Shown: positions 12,155 through 21,870, numbered from the stretch's first letter. The stretch is 51,014 nucleotides of DNA from Welwitschia mirabilis (GCA_051453625.1 JBOZIK010000001.1:174911756-174962769), one strand, 5' to 3'. Translations and numbers: made by a program. The notes: a model not told the origin generated them from the sequence alone.

Positions 12155-13140
12155 AAGAAGAAATTAAAACCTAGTAGAAGTTGGGGGGTTAACATCTTTT
12201 AAATAATGAGGGTGTTACATCCATAAAGCTACTAATTAATAAATAGAAAACAAACACTAAGGTCAAAAGCACATGATAGAAGTATGTAATGAAAAAGTAT
12301 AAAGTTTCAAAATGGCTAATATCTAGAGATAGGGCATTGATGGTAGTGATCTTGAGGCAAAGAAGGCTTAAATTCTTAAATATCTATGGAGAATATAACT
12401 AACTAGAGTTCATCAAGAACCTCTTTTGATACTACCCACTAACAACAAAGTTGTGGTTTGGATTTAAGTGGGGAAGGGGCACTAGTAATTTGTGTTGAGT
12501 TTATTAAAAAACTATATGATAGTAGTTCTCAAGTTCTTATGATTAGCACAAAATGCAAGAGCTTTTTAGAATGATTAGCTAACCATAGAACAAATTTTTC
12601 AGCAAATATAATAGAAAAAGAATTCTTAGGTAGAATGAAAATCACCCATAATTTAAAGAAAATAATGGAGAAAAGCACAATAAATTTTAAATCCATGATA
12701 GTGACTCTAGATATGGGGATGGACATCATTAAAAATGGTAAATGGATATCCAAGTTTCAGGCTGGGAAAGTATTTAAAGAATGATAAATTCACTATTGAA
12801 AACAAATGAGTTCTCATTAATTAAAGTATAATGGTAGAGGCAACTAGTCTTATGTAAGATGTTGAGATAATATTATCATCCTTCATAGGTCACAATGACA
12901 TGAATAAGTCTTTTAGTAGGAAGAAACCCAAAAAAAGAAGTAACACATTATGAAAGTGAGTTATAAATCCCCTAGGATTTAGCAGTAGAGTTTATTAATT
13001 AATATTTGATCCAAGATGATAATTGCTTTAAACTAAGAGGGTTACATTTCAATTTTCTATTGAAAGAAGGGCTACTATACAATAGTTTATAATAGAGAAA
13101 TAGAAAGAATAATAAAGAGTAAATGCTTAAAACTAGTGAA
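12155..13140 (+). pseudogene. L1-like LINE relic 2 (endonuclease and linker fragment)
   Basis: The region starts right after the poly-A of the previous LINE. Around 12327-12410, ALMVVILRQRRLKFLNIYGE matches the L1 endonuclease segment 'rqL.flNIYGP', and WFGFKW about 40 codons later sits where '..GGDFN' is expected. Further on, LAVEFINYLIQDD (about 12980-13020) has the '..A..FF..L...D' shape that precedes RT in plant L1 ORF2. No RT core follows before the next LINE begins. Stops are frequent. It could be an internal part of a neighbour displaced by rearrangement rather than a separate insertion. Confidence 0.45.
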
Positions 13141-13795
13141 AAAAGTTTTTAATTTTTTTAAAATCCCATAAGCTAATAGAAAGCATAAATTAAAAGAATG
13201 AAGTTAGCATGTAGATTTAAATCCAAGTTATTCATACACCACATAAAATTAAAAAAATAAAAGGAAAAGAAAACCTAAAGTTATCATAGGAAGTGTTGAT
13301 TAGAGTAACAACAAATCTAATGCTTATATGAGCAAACCAAAAATGAAGAAATTTTCCATCTAAACATAGAAAATGAGAAAAGAGATTCCTCACATGAATA
13401 ACATGCTTTGAAAAATGAGTAGAAATCCCTCTTACATAAATAGATTAAACTCAATGAATTACTTAGATAATAAAAACCTTATAACTAAAAATCTATGGAG
13501 AGTAGGAGTGAAAGCAGAAGCTAGGATTTTAGGTTTACCTTGGTTGGTAAGTTAGAGCAATTTTACTTACATAAAAGTTGATTTGAAGTAGTTTCTTAAG
13601 GTAGAGTGCTAGCCCTTCGAAATGGAGAAAATGAAGTTCTCCAAAGAAGGGAACACCCTCATTTTGGATATAAACAAAAATGCCTATTTAGAGATAAAGA
13701 AAAGACTATAGTATAGCTTGATAAGAAAGCCTATTTCATTAGAGACCAGGCCTAGGCTAGACCTTATTAAGGAATGAATAAGTGAATAGGGGTCC
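13141..13795. other. AT-rich DNA, probably decayed LINE 5' region
   Basis: There is no clear motif. Purine-rich plus-strand composition and position directly upstream of a LINE ORF1 domain suggest that it is the 5' part of LINE relic 3, but nothing specific supports this. Confidence 0.3.
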
Positions 13796-13799
13796 ATAA

Positions 13800-14290
13800 A
13801 ATACCAGTTATTGCCATGCCAAAAGCCCTAGTTCTTTTTCAATTCGATAATGAATAGGATAAAGATAAGATTATCATTAGAGGCTCATGGTTGTTTGGAA
13901 GAAAGGGGATAGCCCTAGCTATATGGACATCATGGATGCAAGTAGACCTACATCTATTTAAGAAATTACCTAATTGGATTTGTATACATAGATTCCCCCA
14001 CGAGTTCTGGGATAAGGATCTTATAAAAAGAATTGTCTCTCAATTTGGAAAACTAATTAAACTAGACAAAATTACCATCAAGTAAACTAAAATTCTCCTA
14101 GTGAGATTTTGTGTATGGATTAGTTTTAAAGAAATAAAGGAGATATAGTCTATCAAATTTAGATCCAAATGGGGAATGTACAAAATAGACCTCACTTATG
14201 AGAACCTCTCGATAACATGCAAGACACATAGAAAAACTGAATATGCATTAGAAAATATGTTAGGACATAAAAAATGCGCACATTAAGGGA
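13800..14290 (+). pseudogene. LINE relic 3 ORF1: DUF4283-type domain
   Basis: In plant L1 elements and related proteins, DUF4283 is a nucleic-acid-binding domain of ORF1. Reading one frame from about 13820, FDNEQDKDKIIIRGSWLFG fits 'F....D...VL..GPW.F'. The open stretch 13891-14085 then gives LPNWICIHRFPHEFWDKDLI, the hallmark 'P.WVR..GLP..YW....L'. FGKLIKLDKIT follows, equal to 'LG..l..D..T'. A broken zinc-knuckle-like stretch with Cys/His (TYENLSITCKTHRK, then GHKKCAH) follows at 14188-14285. One stop splits the domain from the knuckle. The order of motifs makes this a confident family call; the gene is dead. Confidence 0.7.
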
Positions 14291-14640
14291 AAAAAGGACG
14301 TGAAAGGGAATAATGTAGATAGAGGAAAATAGAGATTGAGGATGAGCTAAAAGAAAACAACTCTTTTTATGGGAAATTAGGGAACGATCAAAGTTATTAC
14401 TGGCATAAAAAGAAAAACAAGAAATAGTTAAGAACATGATGGTATATCTTAAAAGGAAGAAAGACAAAGAAAACCATAATCACAACACATTCTAGCACTT
14501 AATAGAAGAGAAGGAAGATCCTTTCCAATTCGAAAAATAAATAAATAAAGAGGAGCCAAGTGATGTTGAAACTCACATAAAAGGCAGGCCCACTAATAGA
14601 ATGCTAAAAGACAGGAAAGCATTAAAAAATGTGGTGAATA
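14291..14640 (+). other. LINE relic 3 ORF1 C-terminal/linker region
   Basis: Lys/Glu/Asn-rich sequence, as is usual between the ORF1 zinc knuckle and ORF2 in plant L1 elements. No motif is legible. The opposite-strand open stretch at 14192-14467 is a shadow. Confidence 0.35.
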
Positions 14641-15222
14641 GTTCCTAATAATAATCGATGATGCTTTTAAAAATTGAGGGGCAAGTGCCTCACCTAGGAT
14701 TATAGGGGTATAGGATTCCCTTATAAAAATAAGACTCTAACAAATTTAAGTAGTAAACACAATGTAAATTTAGTATGTTTATAGGAGATGAAGATGCATA
14801 ACAACTTGAGATTAAGTAATTTTTGACAGCATTGAAACAAATGTAATTTAATAGAATAAGGAATTTAAGAGGAATTATGATTCTAACCAAAAAAAAATTA
14901 AAATTAATTCATAATAGTAGGCACCATTTAGTTATCTACCTTAAAGAGAAAGGTTAGATCATCACAAATGTGTATAACTCACAGAATAATGTAGATAAAG
15001 CACTAATGCTAATTGAATTATAGAAATTAGTTGAGAACAAAACTAAATGGATAGTTGTAGGGGATTTTAACTAGTACCTTCATAGATAGGTAAAAAAATA
15101 AAGGGAAAAAATTAGAATAGCGAAGGAACTGAGACTCTTAAAGACTTTATGATAAAAGAAAACCCTTTAGATATCCTAATTATAGAATGAAAATTCACGT
15201 GCCTAATAAAAGAACTAGATAT
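14641..15222 (+). pseudogene. LINE relic 3 ORF2, endonuclease part (5' half of a split LINE)
   Basis: The endonuclease nicks the target DNA for reverse transcription. From about 14850, in one frame with stops, the sequence gives NRIRNLRGIMILTKKK ('.....GG.ai..k'), HHLVIYLKEKG, then IITNVYNSQNNVDKALMLIE ('..tnVY.P......'). WIVVGDFN (about 15052-15075) is the catalytic 'P.l..GDFN' motif with its Asp and Asn intact. Shortly after, the coding signal stops at the LTR of the copia element at 15223. LINE coding resumes at about 22112 in the same orientation, so the copia inserted into this LINE. Confidence 0.7.
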
Positions 15223-16044
15223 TATTAGATTATGTTTTATCAATTGATGTCAAATTAATTTTTTTGTATAGTAAATTTTATTTATTTTGTCTAGAAGATA
15301 TTAAATTACTTGCAGGTCGAAAGATGGAACTAAAAATGGATAACCTCTAAGCACTTAAAACCTGTTAGTTAATTTATCCTTTAGATGGGATTGATCAAAT
15401 TTTCAAGAAGTCCATTAGACCTAAGCATTGTGCAACTGGTATGCATAAACTAATCGTTATGGGGTTAACTAGACCTATGATGGGGTCGACCAAACTCGAT
15501 GTAGGAAAAAGGAAAGAATTTTATCAGAAGAGCAAGTGACTAGATTAGGATCAACCGGACCCAGATGGGGTAGACCAGACAAGAAGCCATAAGAAATTGG
15601 GATGACTAAATTTCTCACTTGGGACTTGTGTAACTCACAGCACCACATGAGATCGACCAGATTTTTGTGGGGTCGATCGGAAAGAGTGGAAATGCAATTT
15701 TTCTAAATGTTATGTATCCATTATGTAGCTATTAAGTAGTTATTTTCTAGTGATTTATAGCTGTTGAAGATGCAATTCAAATGAAATAAACCCTAAAAGC
15801 CTTCCATTATAAATAGTTAAGTCATAGATAACAAAAGGATCTTTTAGAACTATTCTAATTTAGTCAAATTTGTTGGGTCTAAAGGATTAAGCATTGAATT
15901 TATATGATTATCACTATTGTATCTTAGCATCATTGTGTGTGACTGAAGGAGATCTACTCTTGATATACATTATACATTTTAAGGTCAAATCTAGAGCCTC
16001 AATTTTCTACTACTACAAGAGTAGAGCTCTATCAAATGTACTAA
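15223..16044 (+). repeat. Copia 5' LTR (cut by assembly gap)
   Basis: Aligns base for base in long stretches with 20709-21553, starting TATTAGATTATG against TGTTGGATTATG, so the canonical TG has become TA. It carries a TATA box at 15808-15815. Between 15376 and 15690 it holds about seven versions of a GGGGTCGACCrGAC-like motif. It is interrupted after tcaaatgtactaa by the 762-base N run, so its last roughly 560 bases, including the 34-35 bp tandem repeats seen in the 3' copy, are not visible. Confidence 0.8.
15808..15815 (+). promoter_or_regulatory. LTR TATA box (partner at 21316-21323)
   Basis: TATAAATA in cttccattataaatag is conserved in both LTRs of the copia element, while many surrounding bases differ. 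It sits downstream of the GTCGAC motif cluster, as expected for the core promoter at the end of U3. Confidence 0.55.
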
Positions 16045-16806
16045 NNNNNNNNNNNNNNNNNNNNNNNNNNNNNNNNNNNNNNNNNNNNNNNNNNNNNNNN
16101 NNNNNNNNNNNNNNNNNNNNNNNNNNNNNNNNNNNNNNNNNNNNNNNNNNNNNNNNNNNNNNNNNNNNNNNNNNNNNNNNNNNNNNNNNNNNNNNNNNNN
16201 NNNNNNNNNNNNNNNNNNNNNNNNNNNNNNNNNNNNNNNNNNNNNNNNNNNNNNNNNNNNNNNNNNNNNNNNNNNNNNNNNNNNNNNNNNNNNNNNNNNN
16301 NNNNNNNNNNNNNNNNNNNNNNNNNNNNNNNNNNNNNNNNNNNNNNNNNNNNNNNNNNNNNNNNNNNNNNNNNNNNNNNNNNNNNNNNNNNNNNNNNNNN
16401 NNNNNNNNNNNNNNNNNNNNNNNNNNNNNNNNNNNNNNNNNNNNNNNNNNNNNNNNNNNNNNNNNNNNNNNNNNNNNNNNNNNNNNNNNNNNNNNNNNNN
16501 NNNNNNNNNNNNNNNNNNNNNNNNNNNNNNNNNNNNNNNNNNNNNNNNNNNNNNNNNNNNNNNNNNNNNNNNNNNNNNNNNNNNNNNNNNNNNNNNNNNN
16601 NNNNNNNNNNNNNNNNNNNNNNNNNNNNNNNNNNNNNNNNNNNNNNNNNNNNNNNNNNNNNNNNNNNNNNNNNNNNNNNNNNNNNNNNNNNNNNNNNNNN
16701 NNNNNNNNNNNNNNNNNNNNNNNNNNNNNNNNNNNNNNNNNNNNNNNNNNNNNNNNNNNNNNNNNNNNNNNNNNNNNNNNNNNNNNNNNNNNNNNNNNNN
16801 NNNNNN
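16045..16806. other. Assembly gap, 762 N
   Basis: This run of unknown bases covers the end of the copia 5' LTR, the primer binding site and the start of gag. Open frames that span it are artefacts. Confidence 0.99.
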
Positions 16807-17484
16807 CCAAATGCCAAGACCAATGGACAATCACTGACAAGTCAAAAGCTACTATAGATGCCCATGCTCTTAATCCCATATTTTGTGTAGTGTGTAGATG
16901 AATTCAAATGCATAGTAAACTATAACCATGCTAAGGAAGCTTGGAACATTCTTAAAGTAGCACACAAAGGAACCTCAACTGTGAAATAAGTAAAACTTCA
17001 GATGTTTATTTCAAAATTTGAAGATACCCATATGGATAAAGAAGAGATATTGCAAGAATTTCTTGCTAGAATTACTAATATTGTGAACTTAATAGCAAGC
17101 CTTAGAGAATGCATGGAGAAAAGAAAAGTGGTAAGGAAAGTCTTAAGATACATACCCAAGAGATTCAAACCAAAAGTCATAGCCATCAAAGAGGGTAAAA
17201 ATATTAATGCAATAGCACTGGAAAAATTTCAAGGTAATTTGCAAACCTATGAGCTTAAATTTGTTAGAGATAAGAAGAAAGGTATTACTTTAAAATGTGT
17301 GCAGGAAGACTATAATTCTATTAGATCATGTGAGGAATTTGATAGTGATAAAGTAGCTCTTCTAGCCAGAAGATTCAGAAAATTTCTTCATACGAAGAAA
17401 AAGGAAGGAGAATCAAGCAGAAATGCAAAAATAAGTCATTTAAAAAAAATAAAAAAGCAAGATAAGGGGAAAGAGATCCAATGA
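16807..17484 (+). pseudogene. gag: Copia gag (UBN2-type capsid), N-terminus lost in gap
   Basis: Gag packages the element RNA. Just after the gap the frame reads DAHALNPIF, then across a stop 'NYNHAKEAWNILK' and 'HKGTSTVK', the plant copia 'A+e.W..L...+EGt..VK' block. The open stretch 17002-17484 continues with ISKFEDTHMDKEEILQEFL, VVRKVLRYIPKRFKPKVIAI ('kkvLRsLP..f...v.aI') and FQGNLQTYELK ('L.G.L..yE..'). It then becomes Lys-rich and stops right before a zinc knuckle. These are diagnostic for the UBN2/retrotransposon gag family of SIRE-like copia. 160 uninterrupted codons make it the best preserved coding stretch in the window, yet flanking stops show it is not functional. Confidence 0.8.
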
Positions 17485-18240
17485 TACTCATGCAAAGAAT
17501 TTGGACATATGACAAATGAGTGACTTAACACAAGAAAAGATGATAGAAAATCAAAGAATTCCTCTTTCATTGCTACATGGGATAATGAAGATGATGAAAG
17601 TTATTCAAATTAAGAATTAGATAGAGATAGAAGGCTATCTTTCATGGCATCTGTGCCATCTCTTAAAGATGTTCCTAGTATGTCAATGCCCATGATTTAG
17701 ATATGATCAATAAAGAATAGGATGGGTTAGAAGACACATGTTAGGAGTTGTATGAGGAGTGTGAAAAGCTAGCTAAGAGGATAAATGAGTTGAACAAAAC
17801 ATTGAAGACTATCACCAAAGAAAAAGAGGAATCAGAAGAAAAATACAATGTGCTAAAATCTGATAATATCAACCTAATGTCTTAGGTAAAATATCTTTCT
17901 TTTTTTTGTTAATAAATTCTCTAGTAGTTCTTTTAAATTAGAATAGATGATTAGAATGTGAAAAATTACTAGAAATAGATCAGGTATTGGATTTAGTTTG
18001 TAAAAATCTTAAGAACAGGTAAACTAGAAGAGTAAGTATGCTTCTAAACTTTCATGTAATTTTTGTGGTAAATTTAATCATTCAAAGCTCTTTTACAAAA
18101 TTAGACCATTAATGCTTTTTTTAAAAACTAGAAGTAAATTACCTTTTAAATTTATTCCTAAGAAAACTGAATCACCTAAGTCTAATAAGACTAATTGGTT
18201 AGAGCTAATAATTTCCAAAGTTTCTTAACACAGATAGCTC
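17485..18240 (+). pseudogene. Copia gag C-terminal region with two decayed zinc knuckles
   Basis: Right after the gag stop, YSCKEFGHMTNE is a CX2CX4HX4C nucleocapsid knuckle whose first Cys has become Tyr and whose last is lost at a stop. A Glu/Asp-rich stretch follows, then a Lys/Glu coiled-coil-like segment (about 17790-17875). Near 18056, CNFCGKFNHSKLFYKI is a second knuckle that keeps Cys, Cys and His but has lost the final Cys. Two knuckles separated by a long spacer fit the extended gag of SIRE-like copia elements. Stops occur in all frames. Confidence 0.6.
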
Positions 18241-18241
18241 T

Positions 18242-18640
18242 CAAAGGAATAAGTACAAATAGCTGGTATCTAGACAATGGTTCATTAAGGCATATGTTAA
18301 GAGAAAAATCAAGCTTTCAATACCCAAGGAGCATAAATGAATGAGAAGTTATTTTTGGAAACAATAAAAAGGCAAAGATAGAAGGAACAGAATGCATCAA
18401 GGGAGGTAAGTTGGCTAAACTTGATCATGTGCTTTATGTAAATGAATTAAACCATAATTTATTGAGTGTAAGTTAATTATGTAACAAAGGTCATTAATTA
18501 ATTTTTGATAAATCAAAATATGAAGTTATAGATAAGAAAACAAATGTTTTCATCTTTTTTGCAAAATGAGTGAATAGTATTTATAGAATAGATACTAAAT
18601 TCATTGATCAGTTATTTCATGCAAAGTATGATGTAAGGCG
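18242..18640 (+). pseudogene. pol: Copia protease and GAG-pre-integrase fragment
   Basis: The frame reads WYLDNGSLRHM near 18260, the copia protease start 'W.lDSGcsrHMt' with DSG changed to DNG. Next comes EVIFGNNKKAKIEGTECIKG ('.V.FGDn.K..I.G.G.i'), then LDHVLYVNELNHNLLSVS ('..VLyVp.LkhNLLSisqL') and CNKGH, the pre-integrase signature. It runs on to NSIYRIDTKF at about 18575. After that, integrase should begin (HHCC), but no His/Cys motif or catalytic core appears. The pol gene is therefore truncated here, and the element continues with a different ORF. Confidence 0.75.
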
Positions 18641-18689
18641 AAATCTTGATGAAATTGAATGTTTTCTTGTAAATTATAATGTAATACCC

Positions 18690-18920
18690 CATGTCTATAA
18701 TTTTGCCAATCATAAAAATGATTAGGGGGTTCAATCACCATCGCTTGGCTGATTACAGCATGGTCGACTGAAAGATTCGGTTAACTAGATGTGGTAAGTA
18801 GACTAGCCTAAAAGCCTGGTCACTGAACCACTTCTAGTACTATAGACCCGTGTCTCAATGAATCAACTGGAACCTTGAGTGATCGACCAAACCTATTGGA
18901 TCATATTGTGAAAGTACCAT
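18690..18920 (+). repeat. Noncoding block with GTCGAC-type motifs inside the copia element
   Basis: Between the truncated pol and the next ORF there are about five degenerate copies of the GGTCGACCGA-like motif that fills the element's own LTRs: catggtcgactgaaag, gtagactagcc, gaatcaactggaac, gatcgaccaaacc and others. It does not align end to end with the LTR. It may be a relic of another LTR of the same family, or an internal promoter for the downstream ORF. The motif repetition is observed; function is inference. Confidence 0.5.
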
Positions 18921-19109
18921 TGGTGGACCCAGTTTCTTGCTTCAATTTGCCTATTTCACATAGTTTATAAAAGAAAGAGGATCCTAAATTGATTTCATTG
19001 TGTTCTACACTCTCTAGCTCTTAGATCTAGTGACTTTTCTTTAAGATCCAGAGCTTTGCTTCCATATCTAGTATTTTTCTCAGTCCTTTTTACTTGCAAA
19101 AGTTTTAAA

Positions 19110-20163
19110 ATGGCTAAAAGCTCATCGAAGAGAATAGTAAAGGAAGCTCCCTCTAGGGATCTAGCTATATTCTACCAAGTAATGTTAGAAGAGGAGATTG
19201 CCAAGTTTTCTGATAAGTTTAAGAAGAAGGTTATGCAACAAGAGTGGTCTATATCCACTTTAAAGGTCAGAGAACTCAAAGAAGTTATCCAACTCCTGAA
19301 AGATTAGGATATTGATCATTTCTTATATGTTTCTAGTTCGACTTGTCCTTTTCTTACTATAATGTTTTATTATAATGATTCTTTTGATCGTGACACCAGA
19401 ACCCTTGAAACCATTATTTTGGGAAAGTGAATAAGAGTGATAGTTAGTCTTATATCAGAGCTGATTGATCTTCTAAGGGGGACTATGAAGAGTTTTGGCC
19501 TCTTTGGGACACCATGGAAGATAAGCCTATGGTAACTAGAGAGCTTTATGATAAGATGCATACTTAGAAGCACACTTTGTCTGCTTTCTCATTGACTCTA
19601 AAATACTGCTTTTTTTATTTGATTTTTATCTATAACTTTTTACCCTTGGCTGACCATCGTGATGAGAATTCCTGTTACTAAGCCTATTTGATGTATTTGA
19701 TAGGGACTGAGCACTCTATTGATGCTCCTACCATAATACTAAAGAATATGGTCTCACAGTTGGAATGTAACAGAACTAGGGATTTACCCTACTTTGTGCT
19801 TATCACAAGCATTTACTGTAATTTTCATGTCACTTTCCATCTGAAATTGGAGATCCTTCAGCCTATGGCACCCATTGAGCATGCAACCTTATCTCACATG
19901 CATATTTTTATCCCCTCTAAGAAATATTTAAAATCTTCTTCACCAAAGGAGGCCTCTCCTAATGAGACCCTCTCATATCTGAGATAGATTTACTTCTGTA
20001 CTAGACATATGAAGGAACTCCTTATTATAGCTAGATATGATATTACTGACACCTCAGTAGAAGCTACTAGTTAAACAAACATAGGAGGTGATGAAGAAGA
20101 ATCAGAGGAAGACTCTGAAGAAGAAGAAGAAGAAGAAGAAGAAGAGGAGGAGGAGGAGTATAA
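19110..20163 (+). pseudogene. 'Putative plant transposon protein' ORF in the copia element, with acidic tail
   Basis: The start is MAKSSSKRIVKEAPSRDLAI at 19110. VMQQEWSIS, then in the next frame DIDHFLYVSSSTCPFLTIMF, FDRDTRTLETIIL and LISELIDLL, give the family's 'W..f......P.LVreFYaN......T..s.vrG..i..s...I..LLg' layout. In a third frame (19688-19987), the tract with APTIILKNMVSQ and DLPYFVLITSIYCNF matches the second half, 'i...ii..m........LPYG..iT.I...f.V'. It ends in an Asp/Glu tail encoded by GAA/GAG repeats (20090-20159). At least two frameshifts and several stops. I recall the family as Pfam 'putative plant transposon protein' (PF20167); biochemical role unknown. It lies where pol should be, just upstream of the polypurine tract. 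Confidence 0.6.
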
Positions 20164-20696
20164 TTAAAATTTTTCAAATTATGTTTTGTATTCTCTCCTT
20201 TGTTACTTATGTTAAAAGGGGAAGAATTAGTTGTGTGTTAAAACATTTTTATGATCTCAGTTGTATGCTCTTGATGAGCACTTCTACCTTGTAATGCTTG
20301 CATTTTAGTTTTGTAATGTTTTACTTATATTTAATAAAATGTAATTATCTATTTTAGCATAAAATATTATGTCATTTTGGTATTCTAAAACTTGTTATGC
20401 CTTTCAAAATTATTTGTGATATCATATGTACTTAATTAGAAAAGTTTAAAGTCCTTATAACATTTGAAAATGAACCAAAATTCATGATCACATTATGTCA
20501 ATCATAAAGTTATGCCCTTTAAACTCTTAAATGTGCATTTTAAACTGGTTTCATTCAAAGAATAAAATTTTTTTGTTTAAAATGCTTTCACTTGTTTCAA
20601 ATTGGAATATTATTCTACAAATAAGCATTTTGTAAGGGGAACTTTTTCTATGAGTTCTAATTTTGTCACAACTAAGTATTATTTGTCATCAATGTT
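20164..20696 (+). other. 3' untranslated region of the copia element
   Basis: AT-rich sequence between the acidic-tailed ORF and the polypurine tract, with no coding frame. It contains long T-rich stretches and a few AATAAA-like signals. Confidence 0.55.
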
Positions 20697-20707
20697 AAAG
20701 GGGGAGA
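20697..20707 (+). other. Polypurine tract of the copia element
   Basis: AAAGGGGGAGA, followed by one T and then the LTR start TGTTGG. This is the standard plus-strand primer of SIRE-like plant copia elements and it fixes the 3' LTR start at 20709. Confidence 0.9.
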
Positions 20708-21607
20708 TTGTTGGATTATGTTTTATTAATTGATGTCAAACTAATGTTTTTTTGTATAGAAAATTTTGTGTATTTTGTGCAGAAGATATTAAATTACTTA
20801 TAGGTTAAAAGATGGAACTAAAAATGGATAACTTTTGAGCACTTAAAACCTATTAGTTTATTTACCCTCTAGATGGAGTCGACTGAATTTTTAAGGAGTC
20901 GACCAGACCTGAGCACTATGCAGTTGGTACATCTAAACTGATTATCATGGGGTCAACCGAACCTATGATAGGATGGATCGGACTCAATGCAGGAAAAAGG
21001 AAAGAAATTTTATCAGAAAAGCAGGTGACCAAATCAAATAGCAAGTAACTAGACTAGAATCGACTGGATCCAGATGGGGTTGAGTGGACAGGAAGCTGTA
21101 AGAAATTAGGGTAATTGAATTTTCCACTTGAACAACCTATATAACTCAGTACCACATGGGGTCAACTGAATTTTTATGGGGTCGATCAGATGGAGTAGAA
21201 ATGAAATTTTCTAGATGTTATGTATCTAGTATGTAGCCATTAGATAGATATTTTCTAGCTGTTTATAGTTGTTGGAGGTATAATTCAAATGTAATAAATC
21301 CTAAAAGCCTTCCATTATAAATAGCTAAGCCATAGATAACAAAAGTATCTTTTGGAACTATTCTTATTTACTTAAATTTGTTGGATCTGAAAGATTAAGC
21401 ATTGAATTTGTATGATTATCACTATTGTATCTTAGCATCATTGTGTCTAACCAAAGGAGATCTACTATTGATATATGTTTTACATTTCAAAGTTAGATCT
21501 AGAGCTTTAATTATTCTACTAATATAGGAGGAGAGCTCCATCAAATGTACTAATTCTAGAATGAGTGATACTTGTGATTTTGAGGCATTATTACATCACT
21601 ACCCTGC

Positions 21608-21795
21608 TTTCTAAAGGTTGAGACTTAGGCTTGAAAAGTATATTCTAAAGGTTGATACTAAGCCCTGAAAAGTTCATTCTAAAGGTTGAGACTAAGCCTT
21701 AAAAAATACGTCCTAAAGGTTGAGACTAAGCCTTGAAAAGCCTATTTTAAAGGTTGATACTATGCTTGAAAAGTCCATTTGTAAAAGTTACAGGT
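21608..21795 (+). repeat. Tandem array, 34-35 bp unit, about 5 copies, in the copia LTR
   Basis: Units read roughly ctaaaggttgagactaag followed by ccttgaaaag and four to six variable bases. Five full units and a broken sixth are visible, with small length and base differences. The array lies in the R/U5 part of the 3' LTR. The same place in the 5' LTR is lost in the N run, and collapse of this repeat may be why. Confidence 0.85.
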
Positions 21796-21860
21796 GAACC
21801 TAGAATACTTGGTGGAGTAACGAAGATCTGAGATCTAGCTTGGGGATAAGCTTATCATCG

Positions 21861-21870
21861 NNNNNNNNNN
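21861..21870. other. Assembly gap, 10 N
   Basis: Fixed-size unknown run. It directly follows a perfect 12-base palindrome, gataagcttatc at 21845-21856. Confidence 0.99.

Noticed and set aside
14192-14467. Minus-strand 91-codon open stretch resembling a membrane protein
   Set aside because: Lies opposite a Lys/Glu-rich LINE ORF1 region. Reverse complements of Lys/Asn-rich AT DNA give Phe/Leu-rich frames.
15894-16901. Long open frames on both strands across the N run
   Set aside because: They exist only because unknown bases contain no stops. The real sequence on the left is LTR and on the right is gag in a different context.
19688-19987. Separate 99-codon gene
   Set aside because: It is the second half of the accessory ORF after a frameshift; the LPYG-like segment belongs to the same domain.
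20088-20294. Lys/Arg-rich ORF (poly-Lys) as a nuclear protein
   Set aside because: It is the alternate frame of the GAA/GAG repeat that encodes the acidic tail of the accessory ORF.
21608-21795. CRISPR-like repeat array of 34-35 bp units
   Set aside because: No spacers; it is a plain tandem array inside a copia LTR.
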